Shown here: piece after piece, positions 1 through 6,253 of the stretch | Numbering within the stretch: position 1 is the first letter of the stretch | Layout: each line of letters starts with the position of its first letter | Assembly (NCBI GenBank): GCA_902797785.1 | Contig: CADBUD010000362.1 | Span: 1 to 15,745, forward strand | Length of the DNA: 15,745 nucleotides | Source of the DNA: an uncultured Lachnospiraceae bacterium | GTDB lineage: Bacteria; Bacillota; Clostridia; Lachnospirales; Lachnospiraceae | Direction of reading: 5' to 3' | Notes under the pieces: model-generated | Seen by the model: only the letters and a program-made list of their open reading frames with translations | Databases searched by the model: none | What the model was told of the DNA's origin: nothing | Made by a program: the position numbers and the translations under genes

Positions 1-1359
1 CCAGCCATGAGCCTCTGCTCCATCACAGGCTGCTCCTATGCTAAAAGTAGTACTTTCAAAGAACATATAACTACAATCATTAGGAAATCCAACTCCGGAA
101 TCAACTGTAATATTACAGGCAGATATCGGATATAAAGGAAGACCCTTTGCATATTTTTCCGTTCCGCTATCATACACTTCATAATTAGCTTCAAGACACA
201 CTTTGTACGTAGTTCCGTCATAGGGATCTGTATAGGTTGCGGGTATGTTCCAATCCTCTAATTCAAAATCCGATGCCTTTAGATTATCAGGTATCTTGGA
301 ATTACCATATCTCAAGTCTTCAATGGTATCCGTAAGATTCGATCCGCTTCCTAAAGCCATTGCAGCTTTTGCATACCCGGATACTCCCTGATTATAACTT
401 TCAAGAGTGATGGTTTTGTTCTCTTTATCTTTTATATAATTGTAAAAATCCAATGTAAAATCATTATGTGCCTTAACATATCCTCCGGTATAATAATAAA
501 ACCAATAACAATCATACTTATTATCTTCTTCTTTAGGTATACTTTGTCTGTTGGTTACCATTATAGCAATTGGGCTGTTCTGATGGATTCCGGTAACGCT
601 TACTTGTCCGTCTGCATAAGCTGTAGCCTTTGGAGCATTCATATCAGCAACACGCTCATAGTATTCCACCGTACTGCCATTTTGCAGTGTGTATGTTTTT
701 TTCTCATATTCCCATATTACAACCTGTGACACATTATCCACCACATCATCTATAGGAATAACATATACTCCGTTATCCGCTTCAAGCTCGCTTATATCAT
801 CAGTTGTCAGGATTTTGGAAATACCGTATTGATTTTTCCCCTGATATTCCAATTCAACATCATGCCAGATAGCACTATTAAGATATATGTCATCATCAAC
901 TGATGTGATATTAAGCGTAAACGAAAAGTCTGCAAATGAATCCTCAAATGTACACAGCCCATTTGATCGTAGTTTCAATCTAGCAAGACTTTTATCTTCT
1001 TGAGATATCTCCCAACCGCTTTGGTAATTTGAACCGGTTTGGTATCTTGAGCCCGATACATCTATAGTCGAGCCATCCCCGTCAGAACCTTCCCCGTTAA
1101 GCTTCAGCGATAGCTGATATTCGTGATAAGCACATCCGTTATCGATTGTATACTTAGTCACTCCATCTTCAACAGTTGAAACAACCGGCATTTCCGTGTT
1201 ATCATACAAATCAGTTACTTTCAATGACCATTTTCCGTCAGTTCCTTCTGCGTTTGACAAAAACGATCCGGCATTAACTAAAACGCAGACCATTAAAAAT
1301 GTCAGCACTGTCATAACACCAATACTAAATGTAGAATACTTTCTTCTCCAAGAATCCAT
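1..1359 (-). CDS. Secreted or surface protein of unknown function, C-terminus beyond window
   Basis: An open frame of 453 codons runs without a stop from an ATG at 1359 to the left edge, so the C-terminus is missing. The start is supported by AGGAGG at 1366-1371, six bases upstream; an in-frame ATG at 1365 lies too close to that site. The N-terminus (MDSWRRKYSTF, then a hydrophobic run at about residues 13-33 ending near NAGSFLSNA) looks like a signal peptide or membrane anchor. The rest is rich in Ser, Thr, Asp, Asn, Tyr and Gly, with few long hydrophobic stretches and a few cysteines, as in extracellular beta-rich proteins. One segment near residues 230-260 (PKATAYADGQVSVTG) resembles a short beta-sandwich strand pair. 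I recognise no catalytic motif or named family. No sortase signal or repeats can be judged without the C-terminus. It is transcribed separately from the ATPase gene upstream, because a terminator lies between them. Confidence 0.8.
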   Translation of the reverse strand, partial: MDSWRRKYSTFSIGVMTVLTFLMVCVLVNAGSFLSNAEGTDGKWSLKVTDLYDNTEMPVVSTVEDGVTKYTIDNGCAYHEYQLSLKLNGEGSDGDGSTIDVSGSRYQTGSNYQSGWEISQEDKSLARLKLRSNGLCTFEDSFADFSFTLNITSVDDDIYLNSAIWHDVELEYQGKNQYGISKILTTDDISELEADNGVYVIPIDDVVDNVSQVVIWEYEKKTYTLQNGSTVEYYERVADMNAPKATAYADGQVSVTGIHQNSPIAIMVTNRQSIPKEEDNKYDCYWFYYYTGGYVKAHNDFTLDFYNYIKDKENKTITLESYNQGVSGYAKAAMALGSGSNLTDTIEDLRYGNSKIPDNLKASDFELEDWNIPATYTDPYDGTTYKVCLEANYEVYDSGTEKYAKGLPLYPISACNITVDSGVGFPNDCSYMFFESTTFSIGAACDGAEAHGW

Positions 1360-1512
1360 ATACATCCTCCTTTTCACTTCACGCTTTTGTGTACCCTTAT
1401 TACCCTACTTTTATTATTCTTTGCTACTCTCATTAATACACGAGTACAAAATACTATTCTATATTACATCAAATATGAAAAAAAATATAGGTTCATATTT
1501 CTGCCATAAAGA
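1360..1512 (-). other. Upstream region of the secreted-protein gene
   Basis: This AT-rich stretch contains the ribosome binding site at 1366-1371 and must hold the promoter of the secreted-protein gene if that gene is transcribed on its own. I find -10-like AT-rich hexamers on the minus strand but no convincing -35/-10 pair. A weak 5-bp inverted repeat (TACTC/GAGTA) is present around 1423-1445. Together with the terminator and the spacer to 1660, this is a gap of about 300 bases with no well-supported gene. Confidence 0.4.
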
Positions 1513-1539
1513 AAAAAACCTGCTTTATGCAGGCTTTTT
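1513..1539 (-). terminator. Bidirectional intrinsic terminator downstream of the ATPase gene
   Basis: The stem CCTGC (1519-1523) pairs with GCAGG (1529-1533) around the loop TTTAT. It is flanked by an A run on the left (1512-1518) and a T run on the right (1535-1539), so either strand ends in a U tract. Read on the minus strand it gives GCAGG followed by seven T residues, a good Rho-independent terminator for transcription from the ATPase gene. There is no plus-strand gene upstream, so the minus-strand role is the likely one. Confidence 0.8.
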
Positions 1540-1550
1540 ATCACATTATC

Positions 1551-1661
1551 TCAACCATCTATATTGTGTTCATAGTAGGACTTTATCAGCCCTGTCCTGT
1601 TCTCAGTTCCCGTTTTTTCATAGAGCTGTTTCCATGGCAATCGCGAAACTCCTAACCTCAC
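1551..1661 (-). CDS. Possible 36-aa ORF overlapping the ATPase stop codon
   Basis: A GTG at 1661 shares its first base with the ATPase TAG stop (TAGTG arrangement) and opens 36 codons ending in TGA at 1551, about 11 bases before the terminator. The peptide is hydrophilic and looks protein-like (LPWKQLYEKTGTENRTGLIK is part of it), not low-complexity. The overlap would suit translational coupling, but no Shine-Dalgarno sequence precedes the GTG. The frame also stays open a few codons further upstream, so it could equally be the tail of a decayed gene. No family is recognised. Low confidence. Confidence 0.25.
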   Translation of the reverse strand: MRLGVSRLPWKQLYEKTGTENRTGLIKSYYEHNIDG

Positions 1662-2914
1662 TAAAACTCTAAACTATCCGCATTAAGTAGAAAATACTTC
1701 ATTCCCATGATCACAAAGCCTTCCTCATTTCTCCATGGCTTTTTTGTTCCGTTTACTATAACAATCTTCTTAAATGAATCAGGTATGTTTCTAAAGGAAT
1801 TAAATTCCTGCATCTGCTTTTCCTCGGAAGTCATGTCATAAGCTACCTGAATATAATATCTCTGACTGCCCTGATTAACTACAAAGTCAACTTCAAACTG
1901 CTTACGACTCGTTCTCCCTTCATCATTTTTTGCATACACTTCTACGATACCGGTATCCACATTATAACCTCTTATAAGCAGCTCATTATAAACAACGTTT
2001 TCCATAATATGAGAAGGCTCCTGCTGTCTGAAATTCAATCTGGCATTTCTAAGTCCCACATCTGAAAAATAATATTTCAGGTTAGCACCCACATATTTTC
2101 TTCCCTTAATATCATACCGTTCCGCTTTAGAAATCAAAAAAGCCTCTGCCAGATAATCAATATGGTTAGATATGGTTTTATTACTATAATTGATACCTCG
2201 TTCACTTTTAAAAGTATTTGATATTTTAGTTGGATTGGTAGGTGCTCCTATGGCAGAAGCGAGAATATCTATCAAAGTTCCAATTTTGTCAACATTTTGA
2301 ATCTTATTTCTCTCTACCACATCCTTAATATAGACGTTGGTAAAAATATTTTTTAAATATTCTGCCTTTTGGCGTTCCAAAGAAAATTGTGCCACCTGTG
2401 GTAAACCACCATAGATCATATATTCTTCCCAAGCATCATCATAATCTCTCTCATATGCATGATAGAACTCAGCAAAAGATAACGGATAAATTCTTATTTC
2501 ATCTCCTCTTCCTCTAAATTCAGTTACAATATCACTAGATAAAAATTTCGAGTTGCTTCCGGTCACATATACATCAATATTATGAATCCGAAGCATACTG
2601 TTCAACACTTCTTCAAATCGTGGCATAAACTGAACTTCATCTAAAAGCAAATAATACTTCTGTTCATCTTTTATTGCGTCCTTGATATACTGATAACACT
2701 TTTTCGGATCTCTCAGCTCCTCATTTTCAATACCATCTAAGGCAATTTCAATGATATGGTCATGATCTACACCACTCTCCAACAAATATTTCTTGAACAA
2801 TACAAATAACAAGAATGATTTTCCGCATCTTCTGATTCCCGTGATCACCTTTATCATCCCATTATCTTTTCTTATTTTTAATTGTTCAAGATATGCATTT
2901 CTCTTGATTTCCAT
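1661..2914 (-). CDS. AAA_14/DUF4143-family ATP-binding protein
   Basis: A 417-residue P-loop ATPase of the AAA_14 plus DUF4143 type. Walker A is GIRRCGKS at residues 26-33; Walker B is the hydrophobic stretch ending in DE at 92-93. A sensor-like TGSNS segment lies near 121 and an arginine-rich EFRGRG segment near 136. The DUF4143 part follows, ending in a nuclease-like fold with EVDFVV and YIQVAY, where the usual lysine or polar residue of a PD-(D/E)XK motif is Ala. Length is normal and the C-terminus looks intact. The start at 2914 (MEIKRN) is preferred over an in-frame ATG at 2947, because AAGGAG (2922-2927) lies seven bases upstream and the longer start would overlap the palindrome at 2933-2946. 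These proteins are often multicopy in gut clostridia, and their role is not established. Base composition is more AT-rich than the core genes to the right. Confidence 0.9.
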   Translation of the reverse strand: MEIKRNAYLEQLKIRKDNGMIKVITGIRRCGKSFLLFVLFKKYLLESGVDHDHIIEIALDGIENEELRDPKKCYQYIKDAIKDEQKYYLLLDEVQFMPRFEEVLNSMLRIHNIDVYVTGSNSKFLSSDIVTEFRGRGDEIRIYPLSFAEFYHAYERDYDDAWEEYMIYGGLPQVAQFSLERQKAEYLKNIFTNVYIKDVVERNKIQNVDKIGTLIDILASAIGAPTNPTKISNTFKSERGINYSNKTISNHIDYLAEAFLISKAERYDIKGRKYVGANLKYYFSDVGLRNARLNFRQQEPSHIMENVVYNELLIRGYNVDTGIVEVYAKNDEGRTSRKQFEVDFVVNQGSQRYYIQVAYDMTSEEKQMQEFNSFRNIPDSFKKIVIVNGTKKPWRNEEGFVIMGMKYFLLNADSLEF

Positions 2915-2932
2915 AGAGTCACTCCTTATTTT

Positions 2933-2946
2933 TGTGTATTTACACA
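2933..2946. promoter_or_regulatory. 14-bp palindrome downstream of the ATPase promoter (putative operator 1)
   Basis: TGTGTATTTACACA is a perfect inverted repeat (TGTGTA, TT, TACACA). It lies between the predicted transcription start (about 2955) and the ATPase ribosome binding site, where a bound repressor would block transcription. A near-identical copy lies at 3008-3021. Confidence 0.55.
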
Positions 2947-2961
2947 TTTTTTAGTAATGAC

Positions 2962-2990
2962 ATTGTACCACCAAATGATTCTTTATTCAA
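2962..2990 (-). promoter_or_regulatory. Sigma-A-type promoter of the ATPase gene
   Basis: On the minus strand, -35 TTGAAT (2990-2985) and -10 TACAAT (2967-2962) are separated by 17 bases. This fits the housekeeping consensus well and puts the start of transcription near 2955, about 40 bases before the ATG. It is bracketed by the two palindromes at 2933-2946 and 3008-3021. Confidence 0.75.
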
Positions 2991-3007
2991 TAGTCATTCC
3001 TATTTTA

Positions 3008-3021
3008 TGTGTATTTTCACA
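3008..3021. promoter_or_regulatory. Second copy of the palindrome, upstream of the ATPase promoter (putative operator 2)
   Basis: TGTGTATTTTCACA differs from the copy at 2933-2946 by one base. The two copies are exactly 75 bases apart, about seven helical turns, and both are followed by a T run on the plus strand. The position, 17 bases upstream of the -35 box, suits an operator acting together with the downstream copy. Confidence 0.5.
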
Positions 3022-3374
3022 TTTTTATGTCTTAGCGAATTAAACTGCCAAGCAATCCGACTCACGAATGCTGATAAAGTCTATTAAGGCGAAGAAGAAC
3101 AAAAAAGCATCTGCAAAAAGAAAAAAAGATTGAAAAATATTCCCTGCTATGCTATTATTTGCGTTGAGCCGTATTCGTAATGAAACAGCATCAGATGATC
3201 GAACGCTCCATCCGTCGAACTATTCATGAAATAAAAAGCAGAGACCAGAATTTTAAGCGTAAAAAGCTGCTATTCACAGTCCCTCTTAGGACATTCGGAC
3301 TTCTCGCTGATTTGCAACAGGAAAATCTGCCAAAGAAAAGGGCTTCTTACGTGCAGGCATGACGATTTTTTTCT
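3022..3374. other. Intergenic stretch with no convincing gene
   Basis: This stretch separates the divergent ATPase and pantothenate units. Two short plus-strand ORFs are present. One is Lys-rich, 21 codons at 3068-3133. The other is a 60-codon basic ORF at 3180-3362 (MKQHQMIERSIRRTIHEIK at its start). Neither has a Shine-Dalgarno site or a family I recognise. Their charged, protein-like character would also fit remnants of a decayed gene or mobile element. I see no tRNA, insertion-sequence ends or CRISPR repeats. Confidence 0.4.
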
Positions 3375-3403
3375 TTGACAAATTGACTAAAATTTGGAAT
3401 AGA
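3375..3403 (+). promoter_or_regulatory. Candidate promoter of the pantothenate operon
   Basis: A perfect -35 TTGACA (3375-3380) is followed after 17 bases by AATAGA (3398-3403), a weak -10. The transcript would have a leader of about 75 bases. That leader lacks C completely from 3408 to 3482 and is dominated by A and G, so it should be unstructured and translate well from the AGGAGG at 3473-3478. Confidence 0.45.
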
Positions 3404-3485
3404 GAGCATGGGATGGAGAAAATGAAATGGAAAAAATAAAATAAAAAAGAAATAAAAAAATGAAAAAGAAATAGGAGGGAAACAA

Positions 3486-4361
3486 ATGCAGGTTGGAATC
3501 ATAGGAGCCGGAAAGGTCGGAACGACCCTTGGGGCATGCCTAAAGGAGCATGGCATCAAAGTGACCGGCTTTTACAGCAGGACATATGAGAGTGCCAAGG
3601 AATCTGCAGAGTTTACAGGGACAGTTCCATTTCATACACTGGAGGAGATTTGCCAGTCAAGTGATACTCTTTTTCTTACTGTTTCTGATGACAGGATAGA
3701 AAGCGTATGGGATCGCATTGACAAAAGGCTGCTCTTTGGCAAGATGATCTGCCATTTTAGTGGTTCGATTTCGTCCGTTGTTTTTTCCGGAAGAGAGCAG
3801 TGGGAGATTTTAGCTGCCTCAGCACATCCGGTATTTGCGTTCCATGACAAATTTACATCCATACAGGACTTCCATGGGATCAGCTTTACTCTCGAAGGAG
3901 ATCAGATGGCTGTGACAATGTTAAAAGATCTGCTTCTTGAACTGGGGCACAGACCGTATCTGATTGACTCCAAGGATAAAGAAAAGTACCATGCAGCAGC
4001 TTCTATGGCGAGCAATCATGCAGTTGCGCTGTTTTCTACCGCGTTCTCGTTGCTTGAGGAATGTGGATTTCAAGAAGAGGAGGCAAGAGAGCTGTTTGCT
4101 CCGCTGATCTTGGCAAATGCCAAAAATGTCTGTGAGAATGGCTGTGTGAAAGCCCTGACCGGTCCGATCGAACGGGGAGATGTTACGACCGTAAAGAAGC
4201 ATCTTTCTGTGCTTCGTGATGATGCCTTGGAGGTGTATGTCGTACTAGCAAAAAAAATACTGGAGCTTGCGAAAAAAAAGCATCCGGAAAGAGAATATGC
4301 CGGCTTAGAAAATATCGATGAATTTCATCAAAAAAATAATTCTGGAGGCGTATGGAAATGA
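3486..4361 (+). CDS. DUF2520/Rossmann-fold oxidoreductase, probable ketopantoate reductase (PanG-like)
   Basis: A 291-residue NAD(P)-binding protein. The N-terminal Rossmann domain has GAGKVG at residues 7-12 and a second strand ending in FYSR, which suits binding of the NADP phosphate. The C-terminal helical DUF2520 domain carries KYHAAASMASNHAV, with conserved His and Asn, and LTGPIERGD. AGGAGG lies seven bases before the ATG. It is first in an operon with panB, panC and panD, and overlaps the panB start by four bases if panB begins at 4358. No PanE is seen in the operon. From memory, a third ketopantoate reductase class (PanG, described in Francisella with clostridial homologues) substitutes for PanE, and I infer the same NADPH-dependent step (ketopantoate to pantoate) here. 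The family call is firm; the function rests on context. Confidence 0.85.
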   Translation: MQVGIIGAGKVGTTLGACLKEHGIKVTGFYSRTYESAKESAEFTGTVPFHTLEEICQSSDTLFLTVSDDRIESVWDRIDKRLLFGKMICHFSGSISSVVFSGREQWEILAASAHPVFAFHDKFTSIQDFHGISFTLEGDQMAVTMLKDLLLELGHRPYLIDSKDKEKYHAAASMASNHAVALFSTAFSLLEECGFQEEEARELFAPLILANAKNVCENGCVKALTGPIERGDVTTVKKHLSVLRDDALEVYVVLAKKILELAKKKHPEREYAGLENIDEFHQKNNSGGVWK

Positions 4362-5185
4362 AAAACAACGTATTGACTTTTAAGAAAGCAAAAGAAACAG
4401 GAAAAAAGATATCTATGCTGACCGCTTATGATTATTCCACAGCCAAGCTGATAGACGAGGCGGGAGTGACTGCGATCCTCGTGGGAGATTCTCTTGGAAA
4501 TGTCATGCTCGGATATGAGAACACGATCCCTGTCACGATGGAAGATATGATCCATCATGGGGCAGCGGTATCAAGAGGAGCCCAAAATGCCATGGTCGTG
4601 ATCGATATGCCATTTATGTCCTATCAGGTGTCGGTTGAGAAGGCACTGATAAATGCAGGACGTCTGATGAAGGAAGGCATGGCAGATGCTGTGAAGTTAG
4701 AGGGAGGAAGTGAAGTCTGCCCTCAGATCAAGGCGATCGTAGATGCCGGAATTCCGGTAGTCGCTCATTTGGGGCTGACTCCGCAGGCAATTCATACCCT
4801 TGGCGGTTTTCGGGTACAGGGAAAGACCCCGCAGGTCGCACAGAAGCTTTTGGAGGATGCAAAGGCAGTGGAGCAGGCAGGGGCATTTGCGGTCACCTTA
4901 GAATGTGTTCCATCCAAACTGGCATCCTACATTACAGAGCAGATTAAGATTCCGACGATTGGAATCGGCGCGGGAAATGGCTGTGACGGACAGGTCTTGG
5001 TATATCAGGATATGCTGGGGATGTTCTCTGATTTTACCCCAAAATTCGTCAAACGCTTTGCATCCGTTGGAGAAGTGATGAAGGAAGCGTTTTCCCAATA
5101 TATCGCAGAGGTCGAGAGCGGAGCATTTCCGTCAGAGGAGCATGGATATCAGATCGATGATGATATTATAGAGAAATTATACTAA
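4358..5185 (+). CDS. panB: 3-methyl-2-oxobutanoate hydroxymethyltransferase
   Basis: This enzyme transfers a hydroxymethyl group from 5,10-methylene-tetrahydrofolate to 2-oxoisovalerate, giving ketopantoate, the first committed step of pantothenate synthesis in the cytoplasm. The TIM-barrel family motifs are intact: MLTAYDYSTAKLIDEAG near the N-terminus, LVGDSLGNVMLGY with the metal-binding Asp, the catalytic-type Glu in VTLECVPSKLA, and PTIGIGAGNGCDGQVLV. At 275 residues the length is normal. GGAGG at 4344-4348 is nine bases from the ATG at 4358 but only three from the in-frame ATG at 4352, so I prefer 4358, which forms an ATGA overlap with the upstream stop. The alternative adds two residues. 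Confidence 0.95.
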   Translation: MKNNVLTFKKAKETGKKISMLTAYDYSTAKLIDEAGVTAILVGDSLGNVMLGYENTIPVTMEDMIHHGAAVSRGAQNAMVVIDMPFMSYQVSVEKALINAGRLMKEGMADAVKLEGGSEVCPQIKAIVDAGIPVVAHLGLTPQAIHTLGGFRVQGKTPQVAQKLLEDAKAVEQAGAFAVTLECVPSKLASYITEQIKIPTIGIGAGNGCDGQVLVYQDMLGMFSDFTPKFVKRFASVGEVMKEAFSQYIAEVESGAFPSEEHGYQIDDDIIEKLY

Positions 5186-5187
5186 AA

Positions 5188-5271
5188 GTGATACTCAGAA
5201 ATGCCAGATTGAATTTCAGACAGCAGGAACCTACTCATATTAAGAAAGCTATTGTTTCTGGGAAAAGATAA
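5188..5271 (+). pseudogene. Relic fragment of a DUF4143 ATPase gene between panB and panC
   Basis: Bases 5197-5228 match, over 32 consecutive bases, the reverse complement of 2019-2050 inside the ATPase gene. By hand alignment the similarity covers about 5188-5257 with 11 mismatches in 70 and no gaps. It also stays in frame: the relic reads LRNARLNFRQQEPTHI against LRNARLNFRQQEPSHI in the intact protein, then diverges and stops at 5269-5271. No start, P-loop or C-terminus is present, so this is a gene fragment and not a gene. It begins two or three bases after the panB stop and ends just before the panC ribosome binding site, leaving the operon readable. Confidence 0.85.
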
Positions 5272-5288
5272 AAAGAAAGGAAAAGAAA

Positions 5289-6137
5289 ATGAAAATCGTA
5301 AAAACAGCGAAAGAGGTTCGCGAGATTATAAAAGAATGGAAGCGGGAAGGATATGAAATCGGTCTGGTGCCGACCATGGGATATCTTCACGAAGGGCATA
5401 AAAGCCTGATCGACCGTTCGGTAAAAGAAAACGATAAGACCGTGGTTAGCATATTTGTCAATCCGACGCAGTTCGGACCGGGCGAGGATCTCGAAAGCTA
5501 TCCACGTGATCTTGACCGGGATGCTGCTTTGGTAGAGGAAGCCGGAGCCGACCTGATCTTTCATCCGGAGGCAGAGGAAATGTATGCAGAGGATTTTTGT
5601 ACGTTCGTAGATATGGAACGTCTGACAAAGGGACTTTGTGGGAAGACCAGACCGATTCATTTTCGCGGAGTCTGCACGGTCGTTTCCAAGCTGTTTCATA
5701 TCGCCTCACCGGACCGGGCTTATTTTGGACAAAAGGATGCCCAGCAGCTGGCCGTGATCCGTCGGATGGTACGAGATCTTAATTTTGGAATTGAAATCGT
5801 AGGCTGTCCGATTGTCCGGGAAGAGGACGGACTGGCAAAAAGCTCCCGAAATACCTATTTGTCTAAAGAAGAGCGTCAGGCAGCTCTGATTCTCAGCAAG
5901 GCAATCTTTTTGGGAGAGCAGATGATCCGGGATGGCGAGACTGACGCAGAAAAAGTAAAAAGCGCGATGATTGGGACCATCGAATCCGAACCTCTGGCCA
6001 AAATCGATTACGTGGAGCTGGTAGACTGGGGAACCTTAGAGCCGGTTCAGACCGTTCGCGGCTCTGTTCTTGGAGCGATTGCCGTTTATATCGGAACGAC
6101 CCGCTTGATTGACAATTTTTTGTCTGTCCGTGAGTAA
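5289..6137 (+). CDS. panC: Pantothenate synthetase (pantoate--beta-alanine ligase)
   Basis: This enzyme condenses pantoate with beta-alanine using ATP, through a pantoyl-adenylate, to give pantothenate. It is 282 residues long, as usual. The nucleotidyltransferase signature PTMGYLHEGH with the HxxH pair is at residues 28-37. VSIFVNPTQFGPGEDL forms the pantoate site, YFGQKDAQQL lies mid-protein, and the KSSRN loop needed for ATP binding is at about 186-190. AAAGG at 5276-5280 is eight bases before the ATG. The gap to panB (103 bases) is longer than elsewhere in the operon because of the ATPase relic; no terminator is visible in it, so co-transcription is likely. Confidence 0.96.
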   Translation: MKIVKTAKEVREIIKEWKREGYEIGLVPTMGYLHEGHKSLIDRSVKENDKTVVSIFVNPTQFGPGEDLESYPRDLDRDAALVEEAGADLIFHPEAEEMYAEDFCTFVDMERLTKGLCGKTRPIHFRGVCTVVSKLFHIASPDRAYFGQKDAQQLAVIRRMVRDLNFGIEIVGCPIVREEDGLAKSSRNTYLSKEERQAALILSKAIFLGEQMIRDGETDAEKVKSAMIGTIESEPLAKIDYVELVDWGTLEPVQTVRGSVLGAIAVYIGTTRLIDNFLSVRE

Positions 6138-6152
6138 AAAAGTTTCCTATTG

Positions 6153-6200
6153 TGCAAACGAGAGATGATGAAAGCGCCCTTGCTATCTCTTATGTTTGCA
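6153..6200 (+). repeat. Imperfect inverted repeat (hairpin) between panC and panD
   Basis: TGCAAAC (6153-6159) pairs with GTTTGCA (6194-6200), and AGAGAT (6161-6166) pairs with ATCTCT (6185-6190). A small asymmetric internal loop separates the two helices. The 18-base apical part can form a further AGC/GCT helix. No T tract follows, so this is not a standard terminator. It may stabilise or process the mRNA, adjusting panD expression relative to panBC. Confidence 0.55.
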
Positions 6201-6253
6201 TTCGTGTGTTTACTATAGATATTTTATATCGGAAACAGGAATGGAGGAGAAAA

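Noticed and set aside
1541..1660. Possible tracrRNA or CRISPR-associated RNA downstream of the ATPase
   Set aside because: I considered this because of GTTTTAG-like bases near the ATPase stop. There is no repeat array, no cas gene and no matching anti-repeat in the window.
1196..1672. 158-codon plus-strand frame opposite the secreted-protein gene and its upstream region
   Set aside because: It spans the start of the minus-strand gene, the terminator and the ATPase stop, has no ribosome site and is compositionally meaningless; it is a shadow frame.
3180..3362. 60-codon plus-strand ORF in the gap before the pan operon
   Set aside because: It has no Shine-Dalgarno sequence, no recognisable family and no operon context, so I mention it only within the intergenic entry.
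3351..3373. Possible terminator before the pan promoter (CGT/ACG arms followed by a T run)
   Set aside because: The complementarity is too short (three pairs) to form a stable stem, and no plus-strand gene upstream needs it.
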